DNA from: Rosettibacter primus
GTDB taxonomy: Bacteria > Bacteroidota > Ignavibacteria > Ignavibacteriales > Melioribacteraceae
Assembly (NCBI RefSeq): GCF_036860675.1
Contig: NZ_JAYKGK010000012.1
Location: 1-64,000 of the forward strand
Length of the DNA: 64,000 nucleotides
Reading direction: 5' to 3'
The notes beneath the pieces were generated by a model. That model made no database searches. It saw only the letters and a list, made by a program, of their open reading frames with translations, and had not been told where the DNA came from. Made by a program: the position numbers and the translations under genes. Positions 18,553 to 26,735 of this stretch are shown piece by piece. The first letter of the stretch is position 1. The number at the start of each line of letters is the position of its first letter.

Positions 18553-18799
18553 TTCTTACCATATTAATACTACATAAAAATAAACATAATATGATTGATA
18601 TAAAATCAATTTGTAGAATAAAATTGCTGCAGCTTTTACATCTAAAAATTTATAGCCATAAAAAAATATAACTGTTACACAAACTTTTATTTCCAATCAA
18701 GCCATATTTTTGAAGTCTCATCAATTCTTATTTAAGCTGTTTCTGTATTTTTATTCATTACAAAATTAAAATGATGTTTTAATTAGGACTCGTATTTCT

Positions 18800-18807
18800 T
18801 ATCTTTG
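18800..18807 (+). promoter_or_regulatory. -7 promoter box of proS
   Basis: TATCTTTG matches TAnnTTTG and lies 28 bases before the proS ATG. The rest of the 283-bp gap from 18553 shows nothing else I can support. Confidence 0.55.
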
Positions 18808-18835
18808 CAACTAAATTTTTAACAAAGAGCAAGAA

Positions 18836-20527
18836 ATGAAATTAAGCAAATCTTTTGTTCCAACATTAAAAGAAATACCAGCCGAAGCTGTAATTCCAAG
18901 TCATATCTTAATGATAAGAGCAGGATTAGTGCGGCAATTATCAGCTGGAATTTATACCTGGCTCCCACTTGGTTACAAAGTAATTCGAAAAATTATGGAT
19001 ATAATTCGAGAAGAGATGAATGCTATTGGTGGACAGGAATTTCATTATCCTGCACTTAATCCAAGAGAAATATGGGAACAAACTGGAAGAGTTGAAGCAT
19101 TTGGTGATATTATGTTTCATGTTAAAAATCGTGATTATGTTTTAGCTCCAACTCACGAAGAAATTGTAGCATGGCATGCAAAAGGTGCGATAACATCATA
19201 CAAAGATTTACCACAAATCTGGTATCAGATACAAACAAAATTTAGAAACGAGCCTCGGCCACGAAGCGGTGTGATTAGAGGCCGTCAATTTATAATGAAA
19301 GATTCTTACTCACTGGATAAAACTTTTGAAGATTTAGATAAATCTTATGAAATGCATGATAAAGCTTATAGAAAAATTTTTGATAGATGCGGTCTGAAAT
19401 ATTTTGTTGTCGGTGCATCAAGCGGTGCAATGGGCGGAAGTAAATCAGAGGAATTCATGGTTAAAAGTGATGCTGGAGAAGATACTGTAGCATACTGCGA
19501 AAATTGTGGATATGCAGCAAATGTAGAAGTAGCACAATCAATCACTCAACCAGCTATTCGTTATAACTCAAGTAAAGAGATTCATGAAATTCATACACCC
19601 AATGTCAAATCAATTGACGAACTATGTGCATTTCTTAATATTGATGAACATGAAACTGCTAAATCAAGGATTTACATACATAATGGTAATCCTGTTTTAG
19701 TTTTGATGCTTGGAAACGATGAAGTTAATGAAACTAAACTTCAAGCCGTACTGGGAGGAAATGTTCGTCCGGCTCATCCAGATGAACTTAAAGAAATTTC
19801 AGGTGCAGATGCCGGCTCAATTGGTCCAATTGGATTTAAGCATAGAATAATTGCAGATAATTTATTGAAAGATGCAAATAATCTTTACAGCGGTGCAAAT
19901 AAAAATAATTATCATATAGGTGGAATTGATTTGATACGTGATGTTCCAAATATCGAATACTACGATTTAAGAATTGTTGAAAATGGTGAAAAATGTATAA
20001 GATGTAATTCATCGCTTCAAGTTTTTAAAGCAATTGAACTTGGACATATTTTCAAATTAGGAACAAAATATTCTGAAGCTCTTGGTGTTAATTTTCTCGA
20101 TGAAAATGGAAAAGAACATCCTGTTGTAATGGGAAGTTATGGAATTGGAGTTGAAAGAATTCTTGCTTGCTTTTTAGAACAAAATTATGATGAAAAAGGA
20201 ATTATCTGGAAAAAACCATTATCGCCATTTGATGTTCATCTAATCGGTCTTAATATGAAAAATCCTGATATTAAAGAGACATGCGAAAAGTTATACAATG
20301 AACTGCAAACTTCAGGTTTTGAAGTTATTTATGACGATAGATATGATGTTAGTGCTGGGTTTAAATTCAATGATGCAGATTTACTTGGAATGCCGCTGCA
20401 AATAATTGTTGGTGAAAAAAATTTGAAGAATGGAAATGTTGAAATAAAAATCAGAAAGTCAGGTGAGAAGTTAATCGTTCCAATAATAGAAATTAAAGAA
20501 AAGATTAAAAGCTTATTAGATGAATAA
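18836..20527 (+). CDS. proS: Prolyl-tRNA synthetase, bacterial type
   Basis: A 563-residue class II synthetase. The order is motif 1 and 2 (GIYTWLPLGYKV; TKFRNEPRPRSGVIRGRQFIMKD, quoted in part), an inserted editing domain (about residues 220-400), motif 3 (GSYGIGVER) and the anticodon-binding domain at the end (FDVHLIGLNMKN). The insertion marks the bacterial form, which can edit Ala-tRNA(Pro). YbaK at 5.2 kb would handle Cys-tRNA(Pro). It precedes rsmI by 96 bp containing a hairpin. Confidence 0.95.
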   Translation: MKLSKSFVPTLKEIPAEAVIPSHILMIRAGLVRQLSAGIYTWLPLGYKVIRKIMDIIREEMNAIGGQEFHYPALNPREIWEQTGRVEAFGDIMFHVKNRDYVLAPTHEEIVAWHAKGAITSYKDLPQIWYQIQTKFRNEPRPRSGVIRGRQFIMKDSYSLDKTFEDLDKSYEMHDKAYRKIFDRCGLKYFVVGASSGAMGGSKSEEFMVKSDAGEDTVAYCENCGYAANVEVAQSITQPAIRYNSSKEIHEIHTPNVKSIDELCAFLNIDEHETAKSRIYIHNGNPVLVLMLGNDEVNETKLQAVLGGNVRPAHPDELKEISGADAGSIGPIGFKHRIIADNLLKDANNLYSGANKNNYHIGGIDLIRDVPNIEYYDLRIVENGEKCIRCNSSLQVFKAIELGHIFKLGTKYSEALGVNFLDENGKEHPVVMGSYGIGVERILACFLEQNYDEKGIIWKKPLSPFDVHLIGLNMKNPDIKETCEKLYNELQTSGFEVIYDDRYDVSAGFKFNDADLLGMPLQIIVGEKNLKNGNVEIKIRKSGEKLIVPIIEIKEKIKSLLDE

Positions 20528-20548
20528 ACAGATATGATGAAATAAAAT

Positions 20549-20612
20549 CAGATGACTCAGAGCAAGATGTTTTTAATTAGAGCAGGCAAATTTACTTAAT
20601 CTGAGTTATCTG
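20549..20612 (+). repeat. 13-bp hairpin just upstream of rsmI
   Basis: CAGATGACTCAGA (20549-20561) pairs with TCTGAGTTATCTG (20600-20612) using one G-T wobble, with a 38-base loop. The stem ends 11 bases before the rsmI ATG, in the place of a ribosome site, and there is no T run after it. It may affect translation of rsmI or be a decayed repeat. Confidence 0.4.
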
Positions 20613-20623
20613 CTTCCTATTTT

Positions 20624-21307
20624 ATGAAACCCAAATTATATATCGTTTCAACACCAATCGGAAACATTGAAGATATTACACTTCGTGCATTAAAAGTATT
20701 GAATGATGTTGATTTTATTATCTGCGAAGAATTTAAAGAAGCAAACCGATTACTCTCGCATTATAAAATCAAAAAAGAACTTTTCTCACTAAATGAGCAT
20801 AACGAAAAAGAAGCTTCAATCGAGTTATTTCAAAAAATTAAAGAAGGAAAAAATGCTGCATTAATTTCTGATTGTGGAACGCCTCTTTTTTCTGACCCAG
20901 GCTACCTACTTGTTCAACTTTGCATTGAATCAAATATCGAAATTGTTCCTGTCCCTGGAGCAAATTCATTGCTTACAGCTCTTGTTGGTTCAGGTTTCAA
21001 ATTGAATAAATTTTTTTATGCGGGTTGGATTTCTCCAAAAAAAGATTTACGGAAAAAAGAATTACAGCATTTGAAGTCAATCAAAGAGTTGATAATATTA
21101 ATGGAAACTCCTTACAGATTAAAATCTATTTTATCAGATATTTCAAAAGTATTTGGTGAGAACACAAATATTGTTTTAGCTTTCAACTTAACTATGCCCT
21201 CAGAAAAATTTTTTAGAGGAAAAGTTGGAGAGATTCAAAAAGAAGTTGAAAAAGAAAATCTCAAAGGTGAATTTGTAATCATTATTGATAACAGGTCAAA
21301 AAATTAA
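20624..21307 (+). CDS. rsmI: 16S rRNA 2'-O-methyltransferase for C1402, short form
   Basis: A 227-residue tetrapyrrole-methylase-fold enzyme that methylates 16S rRNA C1402 from S-adenosylmethionine. Family signatures are YIVSTPIGNIEDITLRAL at the N-terminus, LISDCGTPLFSDPGY and VPVPGANSLLTAL. It lacks the C-terminal extension of about 50 residues found in the E. coli protein, as shorter members do. No Shine-Dalgarno sequence is visible before the ATG. Confidence 0.92.
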   Translation: MKPKLYIVSTPIGNIEDITLRALKVLNDVDFIICEEFKEANRLLSHYKIKKELFSLNEHNEKEASIELFQKIKEGKNAALISDCGTPLFSDPGYLLVQLCIESNIEIVPVPGANSLLTALVGSGFKLNKFFYAGWISPKKDLRKKELQHLKSIKELIILMETPYRLKSILSDISKVFGENTNIVLAFNLTMPSEKFFRGKVGEIQKEVEKENLKGEFVIIIDNRSKN

Positions 21308-21405
21308 CTTCAGCTTGAATAGTAATCATTTTTTTGATAAGATTGCATTGAAATAATTGAACCTTTGTCAAAATTTTTTAGTTAAAAAAGAAAAAGGAAT
21401 AAACT

Positions 21406-21951
21406 ATGTTAATGATAGAAGATGTTGATTTAACTCCCAATCCACAGGCACTAAAATTTATTCTGAATGAAAAATTGCTGAATAAAGAAGCAAGAAATTT
21501 TAAGAACAAAGAAGAAGCACAAAACGACCCTTTAGCAAAAGGTATTTTCGAAATTCCTGGAGTAGTTTCTGTTTTTTATATGGATAAGTTCATCACAATT
21601 GAAAAAGACCCTTCAGTTCAGTGGGGACAAATTCAACGGCCTTTTGTTGATTTCATCAAAAAGTTTGATAAGTCTTTAATACCTCCTGAAAAAGAAAGTT
21701 TTCAGATAAGCACAGAAGAACAAACTGAATTATTAAAAAGAATAAATGAAGTAATTGATACTCGTGTTCGACCAGCACTAGCAGGAGATGGCGGCGGTCT
21801 CGAAATAAGAGGGTTGGAAGGTTTCACATTAAAAATTCGATATCAAGGTGCATGCGGAAGCTGTCCAAGTTCTATTCGAGGAACTCTTCTTGCTATTGAA
21901 AATTTATTGAAAAGAGAAGTAAATCCTGCTATTGAAGTTGTATCAGATTAA
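21406..21951 (+). CDS. nfu: NFU-type iron-sulfur cluster scaffold/carrier
   Basis: A 181-residue protein with an N-terminal Nfu_N domain (about 10-95; TPNPQALKF, then GIFEIPGVVSVF) and a C-terminal NifU domain (about 105-180) with the cluster-binding CxxC in GACGSCPSS. It would hold and deliver a 4Fe-4S cluster. This window has clear clients: the molybdopterin oxidoreductase and its ferredoxin subunit. AAAAAGGAAT gives a ribosome site, and a strong terminator follows 5 bp after the stop. Confidence 0.92.
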   Translation: MLMIEDVDLTPNPQALKFILNEKLLNKEARNFKNKEEAQNDPLAKGIFEIPGVVSVFYMDKFITIEKDPSVQWGQIQRPFVDFIKKFDKSLIPPEKESFQISTEEQTELLKRINEVIDTRVRPALAGDGGGLEIRGLEGFTLKIRYQGACGSCPSSIRGTLLAIENLLKREVNPAIEVVSD

Positions 21952-21954
21952 CTA

Positions 21955-21992
21955 AAAAAGCCGCTTCTTTTGAAAGCGGCTTTTATTTTTTT
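21955..21992 (+). terminator. Strong intrinsic terminator after nfu
   Basis: AAAAGCCGCTT (21957-21967) pairs with AAGCGGCTTTT (21974-21984), with a T-rich tail on the plus side. Confidence 0.9.
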
Positions 21993-22055
21993 AAACAATT
22001 TTGTTGTTTAGATAAATAATCAGTTTTTAGATACAGAATAGAAAAAGAGAAAAAA

Positions 22056-22220
22056 TTATTTAATTTCTGTTACCTTGCTTATATCATCAAGCTTTACAAA
22101 TCTTTCCTGAAATTTGTATGTGCCGTTTGGTGTCTTGATTGTTTTCACAACTTTTACATTAACATGTGTGGATTTTGCTTTCGTTTTTACTTTATCTGCA
22201 AATGATTGTTGCTTTGCCAT
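22056..22220 (-). CDS. 54-residue basic small protein
   Basis: ATG at 22220 follows GGAG at a 7-base spacing. The frame reads MAKQQSFADKVKTKAKST, then a beta-like basic core (VNVKVVKTIKTPNGTYKFQE) and ends EIK at a TAA. The regular alternation, Lys content (about 13 of 54) and good ribosome site argue for a real gene. It converges on nfu. No family is recognised; nucleic-acid or ribosome binding is conceivable from charge alone. Confidence 0.65.
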   Translation of the reverse strand: MAKQQSFADKVKTKAKSTHVNVKVVKTIKTPNGTYKFQERFVKLDDISKVTEIK

Positions 22221-22314
22221 TTATAAACTCCGTTTTTTGGGTGCAAAATCTATAAAAATTTTTACATATAAAAAAATTTTCTGAATTTAATATCAGTCTT
22301 TACGATTTTAATCC

Positions 22315-23085
22315 ATGAAAGGAAATGATAAAAAGATAATTCCAGGTTGCTGCGGTTTTATAGTATCTCACAAAAAATATTTTAATACTTTTGACTGCAT
22401 TGAAATTAACATTACATTTTATCAAATCCCCGAAATAAATATTGCAGAAAAGTGGAAACAAGAAGCACAAGCAATAAACAAAAATTTTGAATTTATTATT
22501 AAAGCCTGGCAGTTAATTACACATCCCGCCTCAAGTTTTACTTATAGAAGATTAAAAGAAAAAATTCCTGAAAACAGAAAAAAGTATTATGGATTTTTTC
22601 AGCCGACAGATGAAGTATTAAAAGCATGGGAACGAACACAAGAATTTGCAAAAAAACTAAATTGCACAAAAATATTATTTCAAACTCCTGCATCATTTAA
22701 GCCTGAGGAATCGAACAAAAAAAATATTATCAATTTTTTTAATCTGATTAGGCACAATAAAAATTTTCAATTTATCTGGGAAGTCAGAGGCAACTGGAAT
22801 TCGGAAGAAATTAAAGAAATTTGCAGTGAATTGAAATTAATTCATTGTGTTGACCCTCTTGCACCAGTTTTAAACAAATCAACATATGGCAATTTTAATT
22901 ACTTCAGAATTCATGGAAGTTACGAAGGGAAAAAAATTAATTATAACTACAAAATAAATTCTGATGAAAAAGAAAAAATATATTCTTCGTGCAGCAAAAA
23001 AATAAACTATGTAATGTTCAATAATGCTTATATGTTTGAAGATGCAGTTGAATTTCAGAAGAGATTTTTAATTGAAAATCATTAA
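22315..23085 (+). CDS. DUF72 (YecE-like) family protein
   Basis: A 256-residue TIM-barrel-like protein of the DUF72 family. The opening CCGF (usually GTSGW or GCCGF), EINITFYQIP, the central WEVRG and the late YVMFNNAYMFEDAVEF are typical. The biochemical role of the family is not established. It ends in a 4-base overlap with the convergent FmdB-type gene. Confidence 0.85.
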   Translation: MKGNDKKIIPGCCGFIVSHKKYFNTFDCIEINITFYQIPEINIAEKWKQEAQAINKNFEFIIKAWQLITHPASSFTYRRLKEKIPENRKKYYGFFQPTDEVLKAWERTQEFAKKLNCTKILFQTPASFKPEESNKKNIINFFNLIRHNKNFQFIWEVRGNWNSEEIKEICSELKLIHCVDPLAPVLNKSTYGNFNYFRIHGSYEGKKINYNYKINSDEKEKIYSSCSKKINYVMFNNAYMFEDAVEFQKRFLIENH

Positions 23086-23330
23086 TCATTCAAATTACAC
23101 ATACCGCTAAAGCAAGAACTACTGTTTGCATAACTTTTATTTTCACTACAGCAACATTGGAAATTTTCTGATAATGAAGAATTAACAGAAGAATTGAAAG
23201 AAGAAAATAACTTACTAATATTTTCAGAAGAACATTCCGGACATTTAATTTTTTCAGAATCTCCGAGTGATTTAAAAAATATTTCGAACTTTTTTCCACA
23301 ATCATTGCATCTGTATTCAAATACCGGCAT
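23082..23330 (-). CDS. FmdB-type zinc ribbon protein
   Basis: An 82-residue protein beginning MPVFEYRCNDCGKKFE with a second CPEC knuckle, the FmdB/CxxC_CxxC_SSSS zinc ribbon. The Ser-rich middle and a late Cys group (CCCSENK...CFSGMC) are an addition of unknown purpose. AAGGAG precedes the start. It lies 12 bp after the FAH-family gene, so the two are probably co-transcribed. Confidence 0.85.
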   Translation of the reverse strand: MPVFEYRCNDCGKKFEIFFKSLGDSEKIKCPECSSENISKLFSSFNSSVNSSLSENFQCCCSENKSYANSSSCFSGMCNLND

Positions 23331-23342
23331 AGCATTGCTCCT

Positions 23343-24002
23343 TTATTTTACAATGGTTGTTTCAAGGGTTCCAATATTTTCAATCTCTGCAAAAATTTTG
23401 TCTCCCGGCACTACTCTTCCAACACCTTCAGGAGTTCCAGTAAAAATTAAATCTCCTTTTTCGAGTGTCATTTTTTCCGTTACATACTTTACAATTTTTG
23501 AAGGAGAAAACAACATATTATTCAAAGATGAATTTTGTCTTATCGTTCCATTAACAGAAAGTGAGATTTTTTCATCACCTCTAAGCTTATAATCTTTTTT
23601 CAAAACAAAATTTGAAAGGACAGCCGAAGTATCGAAGCTTTTTGATAATGTCCATGGGTCGCCTTTTTTCATAAATTCAAATTGTAAATCACGCAAAGTC
23701 ATATCAAGTCCAACAGCATAGCCATGAATTGCTTCTTCAGCTGATTGGTCATTAGCATTTTTAATTGTCTCTCCGATATAAAGAACAAGTTCTACTTCAT
23801 GATGCAAGTTGTTCGAATATTCTGGATGAATAACCGCTTCGCCAGAATAAATTACATTTGAAGCAGCTTTCAAAAAAATTACTGGAAATTCTGGAACTTC
23901 GTTGCCTAATTCTTTTGCATGTGCTGCATAGTTTCTGCCAATACACACAATTTTACCGATAGGAACTTGTTCACTATAATTTCTAAATTTTATGTATTTC
24001 AT
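23343..24002 (-). CDS. Fumarylacetoacetate hydrolase family protein (FAHD1-like)
   Basis: A 219-residue single-domain FAH-fold enzyme. The N-terminus IGKIVCIGRNYAAHAKELG, the metal-ligand region HHEVELVLYIG and the late TGTPEGVGRVVPGD are characteristic. Family members act on acylpyruvates or oxaloacetate tautomers. The exact substrate is not predictable, and no aromatic degradation genes are nearby. Confidence 0.9.
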   Translation of the reverse strand: MKYIKFRNYSEQVPIGKIVCIGRNYAAHAKELGNEVPEFPVIFLKAASNVIYSGEAVIHPEYSNNLHHEVELVLYIGETIKNANDQSAEEAIHGYAVGLDMTLRDLQFEFMKKGDPWTLSKSFDTSAVLSNFVLKKDYKLRGDEKISLSVNGTIRQNSSLNNMLFSPSKIVKYVTEKMTLEKGDLIFTGTPEGVGRVVPGDKIFAEIENIGTLETTIVK

Positions 24003-24039
24003 AGGAATTTAAATTCGCTAATTCTAAAATAAGAAGTAT

Positions 24040-26322
24040 TTATTTCATCAAAATCATTTTTTTAGTCTGAACAAAATTTCCTGCAATAATTTTATAGAAA
24101 TAAACTCCACTTGAAATCAGGTTCCCAAAATTATCTCTACCATCCCATGCAATATTATATTTTCCAGCAGGTTTAATTTCATCAATTAATGTTCTGACTT
24201 CTCTTCCGAGTGCATCATAAATTTTTATCTGAACATTAGTCATCTCAGGTATTTGATAAGAAATAATTGTAGATGGATTAAATGGATTGGGATAATTTTG
24301 TTCGAGTGAATATGTGCGCGGCAAAAGTTCTATTACTTCTTTATTATCAGAAGTTATATAACTTACATATGCACGAATGAGATAGACTACAAATGAATCC
24401 TGTGGTGATGATTTATCTACATAAAATTTATACCAACCTTTAGTATCTCCATTAGTGGTATATGTTACACTATTTGAACTAAGCTGATATGTATGCATTA
24501 CTCTATTTGGTCCATATTTATTATTGGGGTTACTAACCCCCAAATAATTTCCATCAATATAAAATGATACTATAAAATCAGAACCTGTACTTATGTTTTT
24601 ATCACTTAAATCAACTGATACCCAGTTTGGCCATTCTGGAGGATAATTTCCCTCCACATAATATTTACCCATTACTGAAAATTCAGCTAATTTTTTCCCT
24701 AAATATTTACCTTGTGTTGTTGATTTATACCATATACCTCCATTCATAGCACTTAAAGTTCTCAAAGCAACTTTAATTGAATCAAGCTTTGTTCCGGCAA
24801 TTCCACTAAATTCAACTGCCACCGAATCTCCTATTTCCCAGGGAAAAACACCTACCGGAGCTTTATTATCATAAGCTATTTCAATTGGTTTGTTTTCAAA
24901 AATTCCATCTGCAGAATAAGAAAAATTAAAGGGACCTGTTTTACTTTCACTCTGGTCAATAAAATAAATCATAAATGTAATTTCATTGTAAGTTGTTCCA
25001 AAATCAGGGTATGAATAATCTGTAGTTGTAGATATATCTTCTATTGCAGCAAAATTGTTGCTAATCTTTATTGCTTTTATTTTAATATTATTCCCGAGAT
25101 TATTAAACATTATATTCAAATTTTTTCCATTATTAAAAGTTATATACTGAACACCATACTTATAAACACTTTTTGTTGCTGTAACATTTGGATTGGGATA
25201 AACAATTGACTTCATTTTAGGTAAATCAGGATAGCTGTAGCCCCATCTTGAATTCACATTCTTATTGTTAAGATAATTTGCAATGAACCAATCTTCAAGG
25301 ATATCCGTAAATCTTCTGCTAGAACCCAATTTTTGTAAAGTATAATCGAGTCCGCTTGCTGCAGTGATACCATTTTCTAAATATTTCTTAAATATCTGCA
25401 CACCAAATTGTTCTTTTAAATAAAGAGCAAATCTCGCAGCACGTGAATAATCATTTAAAACTGCAGTTGCATTATCTCTTCGCCAATCAAATAAGTAATG
25501 ATTTGATTCATTAGCATAATAATTTTGAGAATATAAGGGATAACCATTAATTACTTCTGCAATGAGTGACCATGCTTCATCAAAAAAAGTTTCTTCTATT
25601 TTATTTCTGAAATAGTTCCAATGTATCATGTGCTGAAATTCGTGAGCAGTAGTGCTCATTGCGGTTTCCAATCCGTCTGCTGAATTTAAGTTATTCTGAG
25701 CTCCATCCAAGAAATAAATTTCTGCTTTATTACTATTCGTGTATTGAGAAGTTGTGTATTCATGATAAGCATAAAAATATCCTGCAACATATCCGCCGCT
25801 GCCCGAATAACCATCTTTAATATCAAGAATGAGTATAATGATTTTCGGGTCACCATCAATATCAGGCGGGTTACCAAATGTTTCAATATTTGTTTGATAA
25901 ATTCCTTTTGAAGAATTAGCCGGTGTTTTTGATTCAAATGCATTTAATACTTTCTTAACAGAAACAGAATCAACTTTATCGGCATCCCATAATTTATCTT
26001 CTACAAATATGTAACAATAATTACCAACAGCTCGACATGTTGAAGGCACTTGATAGAAAGCATTGGTTGCAAAATCCGATGAATACCAGGACCTTTTATC
26101 TCCAACTTTAAAATTCCATGCAGTAGTCTTTCTGAGAACATTATCTTCCTGAACTGGTTGTGTTAAATCTATTCCATTAACCTGATTAAATCTTTCTAAA
26201 TAAGGTCTGGGGTCTACTGGATAACTTTTTCTTTTATCCTCTACAATATTTAGTTCTGGAATTGTTTGAGAATAAAGGACAGAAGCAAAAATTATCAGCC
26301 ACAGAATATATATTCTTTTCAT
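24040..26322 (-). CDS. Secreted metalloprotease with T9SS C-terminal sorting domain
   Basis: A 760-residue exported protein (signal ending VLYSQ). The zinc motif HEFQH lies near residue 229, followed by EETFFDEAWSLIAEV, which supplies the third Glu as in M30/hyicolysin-like peptidases. A jelly-roll-like stretch follows. After the linker QNYPNPFNPSTIISY comes an FlgD/Ig-like T9SS domain (IYDALGREVRTL, SGVYFYKI) ending TKKMILMK. It should be secreted through the outer membrane and either released or surface-attached. Its lipoprotein neighbour ends 3 bp upstream, so the two form an operon. Confidence 0.9.
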   Translation of the reverse strand: MKRIYILWLIIFASVLYSQTIPELNIVEDKRKSYPVDPRPYLERFNQVNGIDLTQPVQEDNVLRKTTAWNFKVGDKRSWYSSDFATNAFYQVPSTCRAVGNYCYIFVEDKLWDADKVDSVSVKKVLNAFESKTPANSSKGIYQTNIETFGNPPDIDGDPKIIILILDIKDGYSGSGGYVAGYFYAYHEYTTSQYTNSNKAEIYFLDGAQNNLNSADGLETAMSTTAHEFQHMIHWNYFRNKIEETFFDEAWSLIAEVINGYPLYSQNYYANESNHYLFDWRRDNATAVLNDYSRAARFALYLKEQFGVQIFKKYLENGITAASGLDYTLQKLGSSRRFTDILEDWFIANYLNNKNVNSRWGYSYPDLPKMKSIVYPNPNVTATKSVYKYGVQYITFNNGKNLNIMFNNLGNNIKIKAIKISNNFAAIEDISTTTDYSYPDFGTTYNEITFMIYFIDQSESKTGPFNFSYSADGIFENKPIEIAYDNKAPVGVFPWEIGDSVAVEFSGIAGTKLDSIKVALRTLSAMNGGIWYKSTTQGKYLGKKLAEFSVMGKYYVEGNYPPEWPNWVSVDLSDKNISTGSDFIVSFYIDGNYLGVSNPNNKYGPNRVMHTYQLSSNSVTYTTNGDTKGWYKFYVDKSSPQDSFVVYLIRAYVSYITSDNKEVIELLPRTYSLEQNYPNPFNPSTIISYQIPEMTNVQIKIYDALGREVRTLIDEIKPAGKYNIAWDGRDNFGNLISSGVYFYKIIAGNFVQTKKMILMK

Positions 26323-26325
26323 TCT

Positions 26326-26661
26326 TTAATTTCCTTCTTTTTCTTTTTCAACTGGCATTGCTTTTTCAACTGTTATAACAGGAATATCCATTTCAATTTT
26401 ACTATCCGAGAAATAAATTAAATAATAATTTCCTTGCTGTCTATATAAAAAATCTTCCATTTCTTTATTGCATTTTAAGATATACACTTTATCATCGTTT
26501 GTTTTTACTGCAAGTTTAGAAAATGGTTCATTACCAACTACGGTAATATATCCTTTAACAAATTTTTCTTCAGCACTAATTTTTTTACATCCGCAGCAGG
26601 AAGAAATAATTAAAGGCAATATGCCAAATGCTGTAATTAATAAAATATTTTTTAATTTCAT
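26326..26661 (-). CDS. Small lipoprotein of unknown function
   Basis: The start is placed at 26661, 17 codons inside the longest frame, because AAGGA sits 7 bases before that ATG and a clean lipoprotein signal then follows (lipobox ISSC, with CCGC). The mature part, about 90 residues, is a small beta-rich domain (YITVVGNEPFSKLAVKTNDDKVYIL). It is translated just upstream of the T9SS protease and may assist or inhibit it, or be unrelated. Confidence 0.75.
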   Translation of the reverse strand: MKLKNILLITAFGILPLIISSCCGCKKISAEEKFVKGYITVVGNEPFSKLAVKTNDDKVYILKCNKEMEDFLYRQQGNYYLIYFSDSKIEMDIPVITVEKAMPVEKEKEGN

Positions 26662-26735
26662 TTTAATTTCCTTAATAACTTTATAAACAATAACTGCTTT
26701 AGCAAGATTCAATTTTATAAAAGCTCATATAAAAA

